From Brucella pseudogrignonensis (GTDB lineage: Bacteria > Pseudomonadota > Alphaproteobacteria > Rhizobiales > Rhizobiaceae), in the NCBI RefSeq assembly GCF_032190615.1, contig NZ_JAVLAT010000002.1, positions 1,292,001 through 1,356,000 of the forward strand: a stretch of 64,000 bases of DNA, given 5' to 3'. Positions 40,263-50,353 of the stretch are shown here, piece by piece. The notes beneath the pieces are model-generated. The model was not told the DNA's origin. It saw only the letters and a list, made by a program, of their open reading frames with translations, and ran no database searches. A program made the translations under genes and the position numbers. Position 1 is the stretch's first letter; the number at the start of each line of letters is the position of its first letter.

Positions 40263-40457
40263 TTATGCTGCTAGCGATGCATCCAAACCATTCAGATACT
40301 CAATCAGTTCTTCAGCGTCTCGCTTTTTAAGTGAACAGCAGAATTGACCGTTCAGAGATACCGGCTGCTTGGTGACCGTTTCCCTTACTTCCCATAGGCC
40401 GTTTTGTTGCTCGGAGAGGTAGTAAAAATTATGAGCCGTGCTGTTAAAAACCGACAT
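40263..40457 (-). CDS. Small phage protein, 64 residues, unknown function
   Basis: MSVFNSTAHNFYYLSEQQNGLWEVRETVTKQPVSLNGQ, with Cys pair FCCSLKKRDAEELIEYLNG. ATG at 40457 has AAGGA 8 bases upstream. It lies head-to-head with the excisionase-like gene. Confidence 0.5.
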   Translation of the reverse strand: MSVFNSTAHNFYYLSEQQNGLWEVRETVTKQPVSLNGQFCCSLKKRDAEELIEYLNGLDASLAA

Positions 40458-40545
40458 TTCGATATCCTTAGGAAGGGAACTTGCGGCAACAACGCCGACC
40501 AGGAATCTTTGTTCCAAACAATTTAACAACAATGAGGGAATCAAC

Positions 40546-40749
40546 ATGCATCATGAAAACGATAACGAAGCCGATCTGCTCATGGGCGTAGAGCCTATTG
40601 CTCAGTATCTCGGCGTTACGAGGCGCCAAGCCTATAGGCTAGTCTACGATAAAATTATGCCTAGCTTTAAGCTCGGTGGGACAGTAGCGGCTCGTCGATC
40701 AAGCCTCAAAAAATGGATGGAAAATCTGGAAGCAGAGCACGCCGCGTAA
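40546..40749 (+). CDS. Excisionase-like HTH (AlpA/MerR type) protein
   Basis: 67 residues: MHHENDNEADLLMGVEPIAQYLGVTRRQAYRLVYDKIMPSFKLGGTVAARRSSLKKWMENL is a single winged helix-turn-helix domain as in phage excisionases (the Xis/AlpA type): helix, recognition helix, beta hairpin with the K-LGG turn. Its position next to the phage end and tRNA-Lys fits a role in excision. Confidence 0.75.
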   Translation: MHHENDNEADLLMGVEPIAQYLGVTRRQAYRLVYDKIMPSFKLGGTVAARRSSLKKWMENLEAEHAA

Positions 40750-40895
40750 ACCGTGTGCCGTGTGCCAAACCATGTGCCGCCGATTCCCCGCGCTATCCCG
40801 AAAATGCGTGTTTTTCTAGGAAATTCCTGAACATTCGCGGCACATGGCTAAAGTTACCACACCACGCTCAAACATTTGATATTGTTGGATATTTT
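40750..40895. other. Phage attachment-end region with repeated GTGTGCC motifs
   Basis: Contains GTGTGCC twice in tandem (about 40754-40766), ATGTGCC shortly after, and a perfect 11-bp inverted repeat CCATGTGCCGC (40770-40780) / GCGGCACATGG (40837-40847); AGGAAATTCCT lies between. These could be arm-type integrase/excisionase sites next to the core in the tRNA gene. No ORF is present. Confidence 0.45.
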
Positions 40896-40971
40896 TGGTG
40901 AGCGCGCAGGGATTCGAACCCTGGACCTACTGATTAAAAGTCAGTTGCTCTACCGGCTGAGCTACGCGCTC
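40896..40971 (-). tRNA. tRNA-Lys (TTT), probable prophage attachment site
   Basis: 76-nt minus-strand cloverleaf: acceptor GAGCGCG/CGCGCTC, D stem GCTC/GAGC, anticodon stem ACTGA/TCAGT with loop CTTTTAA (anticodon TTT), T stem CAGGG/CCCTG with loop TTCGAAT, discriminator A and encoded CCA (40896-40898). The 3' end faces the prophage, as expected when integration uses the tRNA's 3' half. The matching copy at the left phage end is outside this window. Confidence 0.9.
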
Positions 40972-41223
40972 CCTAATGGAGTATTTAACCCCAGGAAGTG
41001 CGGCGGAACATACGGGCGACTTTTGAATTGGTCAACACCATAAAATCAAGTTTCTCCAACATAAATTCAAAAAAATAGTCATATCCGTACAAATTCCATA
41101 CCAAGCCGATCCAACACAGACATTCCAACGCTAAAAAACACCATCAAAAGAATAAAATTGGCAATCCAGCCATTCAGAAAGACAGAATCACGCGGCGGAC
41201 GACGTCCATCGAAAAATCAATTG

Positions 41224-41253
41224 ATTCTAGAAATTGATATGGATTTCTAGAAT
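41224..41253. promoter_or_regulatory. 11-bp inverted repeat upstream of the hydrolase gene
   Basis: ATTCTAGAAAT (41224-41234) / ATTTCTAGAAT (41243-41253), perfect, 8 bases between the arms; TTCTAG appears again near 41282. It lies about 50 bases before the ATG at 41301 and may be a repressor site. The rest of the 40972-41300 gap is AT-rich and shows no gene. Confidence 0.4.
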
Positions 41254-41300
41254 GATATTGTAGGCTGTCAGCGTAACCCATTCTAGCGTATCGGTTTTTC

Positions 41301-42995
41301 ATGTCCTTTATCGCCAAAGCATTTTTTCGCTTTCGTCATTCCTTATCCGGGATCGGATTGGCACTCGGCACTTTGTTCTTCGCGGCAGCACTGACGCCAA
41401 GCCTTGTACCCCGAACTTATGTGATGCAAGGCGTGCTGTGTGGTGTTGCCTTTGGATCAGGATATGGATTGGGTGTTTTCTGGCGGTTGATCTGGCGTTA
41501 CCTCGAACTTCCAGAGCCGCGTGAACGGTTGCGGCGGCGAGTTAACATCTTTATCGGCCTTATATGTCTCGCAGTTGCGCTAGCAGCGCTCTATCTTTCC
41601 GCTGAATGGCAAAATTCTGTCCGCTCTGTCATGAGCATGGAGCCTGTCCCAAGCGCCTACCCTGCAAGCGTGTGCGGGTTAGCAATTGTTACATTTCTTG
41701 TCCTGCTGCTTTTAACACGCGCGCTCATTTGGCTTGGGCTTTTCATTTCTAGAATGACACATCGCCTCGTGCCGCGCAGAGTGTCAAATGTCGTCGGCAT
41801 CACACTGACAATTGTTTTGATATGGACAATTGCGAACGGCCTTCTCATCAAATCGACTTTTGAAGTGCTTGACCGCTCATTTCGCGAGTTTGATGCACTG
41901 ATTGAGCCAGACCGCCCTCAGCCAAAAGAAAGCCGCAAGACAGGAAGTGCCACATCCCTTTTAGCATGGAATGAACTCGGGCGTGCCGGACGTGAATTTG
42001 TTTCGTCTGGTCCTGCGGCGGAAGAGATATCATCCTTTACCGGACGCGATGCTGTTGATCCAATTCGTGTCTATGCCGGATTGAATGTCGCTGACGCGCC
42101 CAAACAACGTGCCGAGCGCGCGTTGGCAGAGTTAAAGCGACAGAACGGGTTTGACCGTTCAATTCTCGTCATTATCACTCCTACGGGCACTGGCTGGGTT
42201 GATCCTGCTGCAATGGACGGCCTCGAATTTCTACATGACGGCAATGTCGCGAGCATTGCTATGCAATATTCTTATCTCAACAGCCCGTTATCACTGCTCT
42301 TTCAGCCCGAATATGGTGCCGAAGCATCACGAGCTCTATTCACAACCGTTTATAATTATTGGAAAACACTGCCAAAAGACCAGCGTCCAAGGCTTTATCT
42401 ATATGGCTTGAGTTTAGGCGCTATGAACTCCGAGAAGTCAGTCGCTTTATTTGAAATGCTTGAAGACCCAATAAATGGTGCCTTATGGGCGGGGCCGCCC
42501 TTTCCAAGCCGCGACTGGAAGCTGCTCACTCGGGACCGAAATGAAGGCACGCCGGAATGGCTTCCCGTATTTCGCGATGGAGCGTTTGCCCGCTTCATGA
42601 ACCAAAAAGGCGAAGCACCCGGTAATGGTGATCGATGGGGGCCGCTTCGAATTGTTTATCTGCAGTATGCCAGCGATGCTGTTGTCTTTTTTGACAGCCA
42701 TGCGCTTTATCGGCAACCCGAATGGATGAACACGCCACGTGGTTTTGATGTCTCGCCAAAATTGCGGTGGTATCCAGTTGTGACAATGCTTCAGCTTGCG
42801 CTTGATATGGCTTTTGCAACCACAACCCCAATGGGCTACGGCCATGTTTATGCACCGGAAGACTATGTTAATGCCTGGATTGATGTTGCAGATGTTGATG
42901 GATGGAATGAAGCTCAGATCAATCGTCTCAAGCAATACCTCCGCCATAAACTCACTGGCGAAGACGTCGAAGGTTACGAACAGCGTGGCGGATAA
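41301..42995 (+). CDS. Alpha/beta hydrolase family integral membrane protein
   Basis: 564 residues. Residues 1-190 hold about five membrane helices (LGTLFFAAALTPSLVPRTYV at the first). The C-terminal half is a cytoplasmic or periplasmic alpha/beta hydrolase with LYLYGLSLGAMNSE (GxSxG nucleophile elbow). This is the two-domain Abhydrolase_9 family common in actinobacteria and rhizobia; its substrate is not known. The gene is complete and separated from the tRNA by a 330-base region. Confidence 0.8.
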   Translation: MSFIAKAFFRFRHSLSGIGLALGTLFFAAALTPSLVPRTYVMQGVLCGVAFGSGYGLGVFWRLIWRYLELPEPRERLRRRVNIFIGLICLAVALAALYLSAEWQNSVRSVMSMEPVPSAYPASVCGLAIVTFLVLLLLTRALIWLGLFISRMTHRLVPRRVSNVVGITLTIVLIWTIANGLLIKSTFEVLDRSFREFDALIEPDRPQPKESRKTGSATSLLAWNELGRAGREFVSSGPAAEEISSFTGRDAVDPIRVYAGLNVADAPKQRAERALAELKRQNGFDRSILVIITPTGTGWVDPAAMDGLEFLHDGNVASIAMQYSYLNSPLSLLFQPEYGAEASRALFTTVYNYWKTLPKDQRPRLYLYGLSLGAMNSEKSVALFEMLEDPINGALWAGPPFPSRDWKLLTRDRNEGTPEWLPVFRDGAFARFMNQKGEAPGNGDRWGPLRIVYLQYASDAVVFFDSHALYRQPEWMNTPRGFDVSPKLRWYPVVTMLQLALDMAFATTTPMGYGHVYAPEDYVNAWIDVADVDGWNEAQINRLKQYLRHKLTGEDVEGYEQRGG

Positions 42996-43012
42996 AAAGC
43001 CAGAATAAACAA

Positions 43013-43039
43013 AACAGCCGCCCAATTAGAGCGGCTGTT
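43013..43039. terminator. Bidirectional terminator
   Basis: AACAGCCGC (43013-43021) pairs with GCGGCTGTT (43031-43039), 9-bp stem, loop of 9, with A-rich sequence before and TTC after. Lies between the hydrolase (plus) and the BA14K gene (minus). Confidence 0.7.
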
Positions 43040-43060
43040 CATCTCAGGAGTCAAATCCTG

Positions 43061-43594
43061 CTATCGGTAAGGCGAATAGCACTGCTGACGTGGGCCGTTA
43101 TATGGCTGGAACGTATTGTCCGACGCCCGGTAAGATTTATATCGGTTGTAGCACCACTGAACATGGTTGTTACTCTGACGATAAACCGGCTGCGGCGCTG
43201 GCTGTGATGCAATAGCCCCGCCGATGATCGCACCAGCACCGAACGCTGCAAGTGGATACCACCAGCCGTCATTGTGACGACGATAGCCTTGGCGATAGTG
43301 ATTATAACCACGATGACCATTCCAATATCCAGGACGTGGCCGATGGTTGCCGTTCCAGCCTGGACGCGGACCCGGGCGATGACCATTCCAGCCAGGCCGA
43401 TTTCCCGGACGATTTCCATTCCAGTTACCGTTACCGTGACGACGCCAACGGTCATCGCGAACATTCAAGACATTATCAGAGCCTGCAACCTGTGCTGTCG
43501 GCAGGACCGGAGCGGCAGAGACCGGCGCCATAGCCCCAATCATAAAAGTCGCACCGATCAAGCCAACCATCATTTTTTTCAACGTTTTGATCAT
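43061..43594 (-). CDS. BA14K-family protein, exported
   Basis: 177 residues from the ATG at 43594 (GGAGAAC upstream). A signal peptide ([24 protein letters not shown] then VSAAP) is followed by an Arg/Gly/Asn/His-rich region, a [12 protein letters not shown] glycine helix, and a C-terminal BA14K segment ([19 protein letters not shown]). BA14K is a Brucella immunoreactive, lectin-like surface protein; family assignment rests on the C-terminal motif. Confidence 0.8.
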   Translation of the reverse strand: MIKTLKKMMVGLIGATFMIGAMAPVSAAPVLPTAQVAGSDNVLNVRDDRWRRHGNGNWNGNRPGNRPGWNGHRPGPRPGWNGNHRPRPGYWNGHRGYNHYRQGYRRHNDGWWYPLAAFGAGAIIGGAIASQPAPQPVYRQSNNHVQWCYNRYKSYRASDNTFQPYNGPRQQCYSPYR

Positions 43595-43841
43595 CTTGTT
43601 CTCCAGTTCAACTGCACACATCATGCTCAATGCCAGATGAACATGCGCTGAATGATAGGGAGAAATATATAGCGCCCTCAACACCTGACAAGCTCCCGTC
43701 ATTCATGATCCATCATCGCATTCGCGGCTAAAATTTCCGATAATACAAAGGTATGGCTATGTTTCTATTAGAATCTGCTATTAGTGATGGTTCGTTTGAA
43801 CCCATAATAAATTGGGTCACTGTTAAATAGCGGGGAAAGTC

Positions 43842-45329
43842 GTGCAGGCGGAACCAATAACTGCCAGAATGAATTCGACTAGCTTGTTATCGGGCACTGC
43901 AAACCCGTTTCTGGCTGCGATTGAGCATACCCCCACGCCGATGGTTATTACCGATCCACGCCTTCCAGACAATCCAATTGTCTATGCAAACGAAGCGTTC
44001 CTGAATTTGACGGGCCATTCTGCGGAAGAAGTTATCGGCCAAAATTGTCGATTTTTGCAGGGCGAAGGAACGCGCGCAGATCATATCGATGCTATTCGCA
44101 ATGCATTACATGCTGAAACCGCAATCGACATTGACGTTCTGAACTATAAGAAATCCGGCGAAGCATTTTGGAATCGCCTGCATATTTCGCCTGTTAAAAA
44201 CGCTGACGGTCAGGTCGAGCATTTCGTTGCAACGCAGCTCGATGTGACATTGGAACTCAAACAGCTTGTTGAACTTCAAAAAGAACGTGACCTGCTTTCC
44301 ACGAAAACTGCTCGACACCAAAAACATCTCGATTATATCGTTGATGCGGCCAATATCGGTTATTGGTCACGTGATTTAAACAGCGGAATTGTGACCGGAT
44401 CAGCAGAATGTCGACGAATATTCGGCTTCACAGAGAATGAGCCCATTAATTTCGATCAGATTGTTGAATTGATCGCTATTGAAGATCGAATGGCTGTGAT
44501 CCAGCAGACTGAGGCCGCTTTTATAAACGGCGAACCTTATTCCATGGAATATCGGATCATCAATAAAGCTGGAGAAACTCTTTGGGTTGAGACCCGAGCA
44601 AAAGCCTTGCTTGGTGAGAATCCGGCTCTGGTCGGTGTTATCTTAGACGTGACAGAACGCAAGCAGAACGAAGCCGACAAAGCACTTGTGACACGGGAAA
44701 TTTCACATCGGTTCAAGAACTCGATGGCAATGGTTCAATCAATTGCCAACCAGACATTACGCAATGCAAGTAATTCCGATGAAGCAAGCAAATTATTTAA
44801 CGAACGCTTGCATGCACTGGCACAAGCACATGATATGCTGCTGCAAGAGAATTGGAACGGCGCAACAATCAAACAAATTGCCGACACAGCACTGGAACCG
44901 TTCAATAGAACCTACGGCAATCGCATTCGCATAAGTGGCCCATCGCTCTTTGTGTGCGACCGAATTACCGTTTCGCTTTCGCTTGGCCTTTATGAACTGG
45001 CCACAAATGCTGTTAAATACGGCGCATTGTCGGATGAGCACGGCAGCATCGATTTCAGTTGGAACGTTATCATTGATAACAGAGAACACAAATTCCACAT
45101 GCAATGGGTTGAAAGTGGCGGACCGACCGTCACACGTCCATCGCGTCGCGGTTTTGGACAACGTCTCATACGCCTGGTTCTCGCGGAAGAACTCAAAGCG
45201 CGGTGCGATATTGATTTCGCCCCGACTGGCCTGAAAATTGATGTTGTGGCTCCCATCACCTGCGAAATCTTTCCTGGCTTTGATCACAGCACGCATTCTA
45301 CCAGTATTCCCGCTGGAACAACTGGTTAA
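43842..45329 (+). CDS. Blue-light-activated LOV histidine kinase
   Basis: 495 residues. The LOV domain (about residues 25-135) has the flavin motif GQNCRFLQ, whose Cys forms the photoadduct. A PAS domain (about 160-280) follows, and then an HWE/HisKA_2 kinase: [21 protein letters not shown] with the phospho-acceptor His, and the ATPase region [18 protein letters not shown] [12 protein letters not shown]. This matches the Brucella LOV-HK that senses light and controls the general stress response and virulence. GTG at 43842 is the assigned start (GGGGAAAG upstream); an ATG at 43869 is possible. Confidence 0.9.
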   Translation: MQAEPITARMNSTSLLSGTANPFLAAIEHTPTPMVITDPRLPDNPIVYANEAFLNLTGHSAEEVIGQNCRFLQGEGTRADHIDAIRNALHAETAIDIDVLNYKKSGEAFWNRLHISPVKNADGQVEHFVATQLDVTLELKQLVELQKERDLLSTKTARHQKHLDYIVDAANIGYWSRDLNSGIVTGSAECRRIFGFTENEPINFDQIVELIAIEDRMAVIQQTEAAFINGEPYSMEYRIINKAGETLWVETRAKALLGENPALVGVILDVTERKQNEADKALVTREISHRFKNSMAMVQSIANQTLRNASNSDEASKLFNERLHALAQAHDMLLQENWNGATIKQIADTALEPFNRTYGNRIRISGPSLFVCDRITVSLSLGLYELATNAVKYGALSDEHGSIDFSWNVIIDNREHKFHMQWVESGGPTVTRPSRRGFGQRLIRLVLAEELKARCDIDFAPTGLKIDVVAPITCEIFPGFDHSTHSTSIPAGTTG

Positions 45330-45388
45330 GAAAAAGAGGCATTTTGACATCTGGTGCCCGACTTGAAAAAGCGCCATATGCTGCGATC

Positions 45389-46165
45389 ATGAACGACAGC
45401 TCCGCTCCTTCCATTTTTGTTACGGATGACGAACCGCGCCATATTGGACGTGACACGTTAGTCGCCGCACCGCGTTTTCTCCCGCAGTCGAACGACCAGC
45501 CTGCAGTTGAGTGGCTCGTCGCGGATGGATTGACAGATTACGAAGCAGCACTTGCGTTCATGGAAGAGCGCGTGCAAGCAATTCGCGAAGGCACCGCAAA
45601 CGAACTTGTCTGGCTTGTCGAACATCCGGCGCTTTACACTGCTGGCACCAGCGCTCATACCGAAGACCTGCTGACGCCGGATCGTTTCCCAGTTTTCAAC
45701 ACCGGACGTGGCGGTGAATACACCTATCACGGCCCCGGCCAGCGCGTGGCCTATGTGATGCTGGACTTGAAGCGTCGCCGTGAAGACGTCCGGGCATTTG
45801 TCACCGCACTTGAACAATGGATCGTCGAGACATTGGCGCAGTTCAATGTCAAAGGTGAACGCCGCGCAGATCGTGTTGGCGTCTGGGTTTCACGTCCCGA
45901 AAAGCCACTGCTTTCCAATGGAGGCATGTGTGAAGATAAGATCGCTGCTATCGGCATCCGTCTTCGCCGCTGGGTGAGCTTCCACGGCATTGCCATCAAT
46001 GTCGAGCCAGAGCTCGAACATTTTGGCGGCATTGTGCCCTGTGGCATTGCGGAATATGGCGTGACCAGCCTTGTCGATCTAGGTCTGCCGATCACCATGG
46101 GCGACGTTGACGTGGCACTGGGAATAGCTTTTGAAAGCGTCTTTGGCCCACGTCAGACGAAATAA
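45389..46165 (+). CDS. lipB: Lipoyl(octanoyl) transferase
   Basis: 258 residues. [35 protein letters not shown] and [15 protein letters not shown] (catalytic Cys, conserved Lys nearby) are LipB motifs. It moves octanoate from acyl-carrier protein to apo-lipoyl domains, the first step of lipoate assembly. The start at 45389 gives the family length; the frame is open from 45344. Confidence 0.95.
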   Translation: MNDSSAPSIFVTDDEPRHIGRDTLVAAPRFLPQSNDQPAVEWLVADGLTDYEAALAFMEERVQAIREGTANELVWLVEHPALYTAGTSAHTEDLLTPDRFPVFNTGRGGEYTYHGPGQRVAYVMLDLKRRREDVRAFVTALEQWIVETLAQFNVKGERRADRVGVWVSRPEKPLLSNGGMCEDKIAAIGIRLRRWVSFHGIAINVEPELEHFGGIVPCGIAEYGVTSLVDLGLPITMGDVDVALGIAFESVFGPRQTK

Positions 46166-47098
46166 TCATACGGCTTTTATTCGCCTTTCGCGCATGAAGA
46201 CGTAAAAGCCAGATCCCACAATAATGAAGATACCAAACCATTTCGATGGTGTCGGAAAATCACCAAATATAATCAACCCAACCAAAACCGCATTGACGAT
46301 TTCCAGATACTGAAACGGTGCCAGCATAGATGCCGGTGCAAGCTTAAATGCCTGTACCACCAACAAATGGCTGATTGTGCCAATAGAGCCCAGCAAAAAC
46401 AGCAACAACCAAGGCTGTAGACTATGAGGCAGCGCGAAGCTCAAATCTCCAATGCCAGCAGCCGTGCCAAAAATCATAAACAGACCTGCGATCAGCGATC
46501 CGCCGACGCCAGCATAAAACTGCATCACGACTGGACCTTCCTTGGCACCATATTTGCGGTTCAAAATCAGATAGATTGCAAAAGTGACGGCAGTCGCCAA
46601 TGGCAACAGAGATACAGCACCAAAAATCTCAAAGCTCGGCTGAATAACGATCATCGTGCCGATCAAACCAATCCCGACCGCACTGAACCGGCGCCAACCG
46701 ACCTTCTCTTTAAGAAAGACAGCAGATAGCAATGTAAGGATCAGCGGCTCCGCAAAAAACACCGCCATGGCGTCGGCGAGCGGCATATATTTAACGGCAG
46801 TGAAGAAACATGTTCCGCCGAAACCCATCAGGGCGCCACGCACAAGATTGCCCGTAAGATGCTTCGTATGCAGCGCACTCAGACCGCCCATAACAATAAG
46901 CACAAGAAACATCAGCCCTGACTGAATGAAAAAGCGCATGAAGGTGACAGTCGCCGGTGGCATATTGTCCATCATGGCAAGCCACTTGCCGATGGCATCC
47001 ATAAGCGGCAGTAGCAACACCGAAAGCACCATGATCGCCATGCCTTTAACGTGTGCTTCGGTACCGCCTGTCGCCTTGCCCTGCATTTTATTACTCAC
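46166..47098 (-). CDS. EamA/DMT-family transporter
   Basis: 310 residues with ten predicted membrane helices in two repeats, including GFGGTCFFTAVKYMPLADAMAVFFAEPLILTLLSA and the second repeat with LVGLIIFGDFPTPSKWFGI. The substrate (metabolite efflux) is unknown. Convergent with lipB with no bases between the stops. Confidence 0.85.
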   Translation of the reverse strand: MSNKMQGKATGGTEAHVKGMAIMVLSVLLLPLMDAIGKWLAMMDNMPPATVTFMRFFIQSGLMFLVLIVMGGLSALHTKHLTGNLVRGALMGFGGTCFFTAVKYMPLADAMAVFFAEPLILTLLSAVFLKEKVGWRRFSAVGIGLIGTMIVIQPSFEIFGAVSLLPLATAVTFAIYLILNRKYGAKEGPVVMQFYAGVGGSLIAGLFMIFGTAAGIGDLSFALPHSLQPWLLLFLLGSIGTISHLLVVQAFKLAPASMLAPFQYLEIVNAVLVGLIIFGDFPTPSKWFGIFIIVGSGFYVFMRERRIKAV

Positions 47099-47381
47099 AA
47101 TTTCATCACTGCAATTGCGCTTACGCGAATGGTTGGCCGGTTTCTATCTTAATCCGCGTAAGGAAGCATGCGGTTTGACTTTAGCCGTGCTTATGGTGCA
47201 AATCGGTCTCGCTTTAGGCAAAACCACTTGATAACTTGGGACTAAACTGGAACGTAAGGCGAACTTTATTCGCAATGCGGGTATTACAGTGGCATTATAT
47301 ATGTGATTCGCAGATATAAATTTGGTGCCGTTCGCTGGGGGCGGTCCTTCAGGTTTCAGATAGAAAGCTTTTCGGACAAAG

Positions 47382-49484
47382 ATGGACGATAACGATCTCT
47401 TTTCCAGAGTAGTGAACAATGCCCGTGAACGGCAGATGGAACAGCAGCCCAAGAAGGCTTCTGTATCGACGCCTGCTGCGCAAACGGCAACGGCACCGTC
47501 TACAACGAAGCCAGCGCCTGTCGCGACCAAGGCTCCACCTGTTTCATCTGGTGCTGATGATTACAACGCCTCCTCCATTCGTGTTCTTGAGGGCCTCGAG
47601 CCTGTGCGTCTGCGCCCCGGTATGTATATCGGCGGCACCGACGAAAAGGCGCTGCATCACCTTTTTGCAGAAGTCATTGATAACTCGATGGACGAAGCCG
47701 TTGCAGGCCACGCCAACTTCATCGAAGTCAATCTTGATGCCGAAGGCTTCCTGACCGTCAGCGATAACGGACGCGGTATTCCGGTCGACGAACACCCACA
47801 GGTGCCTGGAAAATCGACCCTTGAAGTCATTATGACAAAGCTGCATGCAGGCGGTAAGTTTGACGGCAAAGCCTATGAAACCTCAGGCGGTCTGCACGGT
47901 GTCGGTGTTTCGGTGGTTAACGCGCTTTCCGATGTTCTGGAAGTCGAAGTTGCACGCAATCGCCGCCTTTATCGCCAGCGCTTTTCGCGCGGCATTCCGC
48001 AGGGTGGTCTCGAAGATGTCGGCGAAGTGCACAACCGTCGTGGTACGCGCGTCCGTTTCCATCCCGACCCGGATATTTTTGGCAAGAACGCACATTTTGA
48101 TCCGCATCGGCTTTATCGCATGGCGCGCTCAAAGGCTTATCTTTTCGGTGGCGTAGAAATTCGCTGGAGCTGCGATCCCGCACTTCTCGACCCGAAAAAG
48201 GAAACACCGGAAAAGGCTGTATTCCACTTCCCCGGTGGCTTGAAGGATTATCTTGCGGCGTCGCTTGGCAAAGAACATCAGGTGACGCGTGAGATTTTCT
48301 CCGGCCGCACCGAAAAGCAGGGCGGGCATGGTGCCGTTGAATGGGCGGTGTCGTGGTATGGTGGCGACGGCTTCGTCAATTCTTATTGTAACACAATCCC
48401 GACGGGCGACGGCGGCACGCATGAAGCAGGTCTGCGCATTGCGTTGACGCGTGGCCTCAAAGCCTATGCCGAACTGACCAACAACAAGCGCGCTTCGATC
48501 ATCACCACCGATGACGTGATGATTTCAGCAGCCGCCATGCTCTCGGTCTTCATTCGGGAACCGGAATTTGTCGGTCAGACCAAAGACAAGCTTGCAACTG
48601 TCGAAGCGCAACGTATCGTGGAAAATGTCATCCGCGATCCGTTCGATCACTGGCTTACAGCCTCGCCACAGGAAGCTTCGCGCCTGCTCGACTGGGTTGT
48701 CGATCGTGCGGAAGAGCGCCTGCGTCGCCGTCAGGAAAAAGAAACAGTCCGCAAGAGTGCCACGCGCAAACTGCGTCTTCCGGGTAAGCTTGCAGACTGC
48801 ACGCAGAATGCGGCTGCGGGCGCTGAACTTTTTATCGTCGAAGGTGACTCAGCTGGCGGCTCCGCCAAGCAGGCACGCAATCGTTCCAATCAGGCAATCC
48901 TGCCGCTGCGTGGCAAGATTCTGAACGTTGCCAGTGCTGGCCGTGAGAAGCTGACAGCCAACCAGCAGATTGCCGATCTGGTTCAGGCACTGGGGAGCGG
49001 CACCCGCAAGAATTATCGCGAAGATGATCTACGTTATGATCGCGTTATCGTCATGACCGATGCTGACGTTGACGGCGCGCATATTGCATCGCTGCTCATC
49101 ACGTTCTTCTATCAGGAAATGCCAGACCTCATCCGCAACGGTCACCTCTATCTGGCTGTCCCGCCGCTGTATCGTCTCAGTCAGGGTGGCAAAGTCGCTT
49201 ATGCTCGTGATGATGCGCACAAGGACGAACTGCTCCGTACGATGTTTACCGGACGTGGCAAAATTGAAATCGGCCGCTTCAAAGGCCTTGGTGAAATGCG
49301 CGCCGAGCAGCTCAAAGAAACCACCATGGATCCGAAAAAGCGCACGCTTCTTCGTGTTCATGTGGATGAGGATTATATCGATGAAACGCGCAGCACCGTT
49401 GATGACTTGATGGGTACAAAGCCGGAAGCGCGCTTTCGCTTCATTCAGGATCGCGCTGCGTTTGTGGAAGAGCTTGATATTTAA
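47382..49484 (+). CDS. parE: DNA topoisomerase IV subunit B
   Basis: 700 residues. GHKL ATPase motifs: EVIDNSMDEAVAG, DNGRGIPVDEHP, GGLHGVGVSVVNALS. TOPRIM motifs: FIVEGDSAGGSAKQARNR, ILPLRGKILNV and TDADVDGAHI. With ParC it decatenates sister chromosomes. An N-terminal 45-residue Ala/Pro-rich extension precedes the ATPase domain. Confidence 0.95.
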   Translation: MDDNDLFSRVVNNARERQMEQQPKKASVSTPAAQTATAPSTTKPAPVATKAPPVSSGADDYNASSIRVLEGLEPVRLRPGMYIGGTDEKALHHLFAEVIDNSMDEAVAGHANFIEVNLDAEGFLTVSDNGRGIPVDEHPQVPGKSTLEVIMTKLHAGGKFDGKAYETSGGLHGVGVSVVNALSDVLEVEVARNRRLYRQRFSRGIPQGGLEDVGEVHNRRGTRVRFHPDPDIFGKNAHFDPHRLYRMARSKAYLFGGVEIRWSCDPALLDPKKETPEKAVFHFPGGLKDYLAASLGKEHQVTREIFSGRTEKQGGHGAVEWAVSWYGGDGFVNSYCNTIPTGDGGTHEAGLRIALTRGLKAYAELTNNKRASIITTDDVMISAAAMLSVFIREPEFVGQTKDKLATVEAQRIVENVIRDPFDHWLTASPQEASRLLDWVVDRAEERLRRRQEKETVRKSATRKLRLPGKLADCTQNAAAGAELFIVEGDSAGGSAKQARNRSNQAILPLRGKILNVASAGREKLTANQQIADLVQALGSGTRKNYREDDLRYDRVIVMTDADVDGAHIASLLITFFYQEMPDLIRNGHLYLAVPPLYRLSQGGKVAYARDDAHKDELLRTMFTGRGKIEIGRFKGLGEMRAEQLKETTMDPKKRTLLRVHVDEDYIDETRSTVDDLMGTKPEARFRFIQDRAAFVEELDI

Positions 49485-49537
49485 CTCAGCCTGACGATAG
49501 GTAATCAATTCGTTGGATTATCAATCCGTGAAAGATA

Positions 49538-49559
49538 GCGGGCGCATATACACGCCCGC
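49538..49559. terminator. Bidirectional terminator between parE and the DUF305 gene
   Basis: GCGGGCG (49538-49544) pairs with CGCCCGC (49553-49559), loop of 8, in the gap between two convergent genes. Confidence 0.6.
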
Positions 49560-49566
49560 CGTCACT

Positions 49567-49992
49567 TTATTTATTGTGCTCTGTCAGCCATTGCTGCATC
49601 ATTTTGATTTCGGCTTCCTGTGCGGAGATGACTTCTTCCGCGAGCGCTTTTACCTTCGGATCAGAACCATATTTTAGTACCACCCGAGCCATATCAATGG
49701 CACCCTGATGATGAGGGATCATTCCACGCATAAAATCTGCATCAGCATCACCGCTATATTCTATAGCCATACCTTGATGCATACGGTCATTGGCAGCTTT
49801 ATAAGCCAACACCGCAGAATCTGCAGAAGATGCGTCAGCTTTCTCAGGGCCACCACCATGGTGCATATGGGCATCGCTAGTTCCAGTCTGCGCTTGAGCA
49901 ATACCCGCTCCGAGACATGCAACCAATACGCTCACTAAAAAAGTCTTTGTTATGCGTTTATTGCCACCCAAAAGCATATTCAAAAATGTCAT
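49567..49992 (-). CDS. DUF305-family exported protein
   Basis: 141 residues from the ATG at 49992. A signal peptide ([18 protein letters not shown]) is followed by an [11 protein letters not shown]et/His segment and the DUF305 core [16 protein letters not shown] ... [15 protein letters not shown]. His/Met clusters suggest periplasmic copper binding, in line with the family. GAGG before the start. Confidence 0.85.
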   Translation of the reverse strand: MTFLNMLLGGNKRITKTFLVSVLVACLGAGIAQAQTGTSDAHMHHGGGPEKADASSADSAVLAYKAANDRMHQGMAIEYSGDADADFMRGMIPHHQGAIDMARVVLKYGSDPKVKALAEEVISAQEAEIKMMQQWLTEHNK

Positions 49993-50101
49993 GAGAACCT
50001 CCATGGTTTATCTCATGTCAAAAAATAAGGGTTCCCATCGCTGGAAGGTCAAGCGATCAAGTGCCAAAAAACGAAGAAAAGCCAATCGCTGATCGCGTGA
50101 T

Positions 50102-50284
50102 TTATTGTTTCACATCGATGCCTAGCTTCGTTTGTATGTCATCAATAGATTCCTTGACGAAGAATGTGAGATCAGCACTCAGCGTCACAATACGCGTTCC
50201 CGTACCATAGGCATTATATGACAAAACATGGTTGAAATTGACCGCAACCCGTTCGCCGCTAACGTCCGTAAGCATAATCCACAT
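50102..50284 (-). CDS. Small FlbD-like protein, 60 residues
   Basis: MWIMLTDVSGERVAVNFNHVLSYNA, a beta sandwich pattern ending FFVKESIDDIQTKLG, resembles FlbD/SwrD small proteins (MI.LT..NG....N). Here it is not near flagellar genes, so the function may differ. Confidence 0.6.
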   Translation of the reverse strand: MWIMLTDVSGERVAVNFNHVLSYNAYGTGTRIVTLSADLTFFVKESIDDIQTKLGIDVKQ

Positions 50285-50353
50285 GTGCCCCTCCTCTGAA
50301 AAAACGATTCCTTACAAGAGGATAGGCGTATGTCTCAAAAGGGCAATGACGCT

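Noticed and set aside
1..40895. Phage lysis genes (endolysin, holin, spanin)
   Set aside because: No lysozyme, amidase or peptidase motif was found in the visible part; they may lie left of the window. The tiny membrane ORFs near 32 kb are not enough to claim holins.
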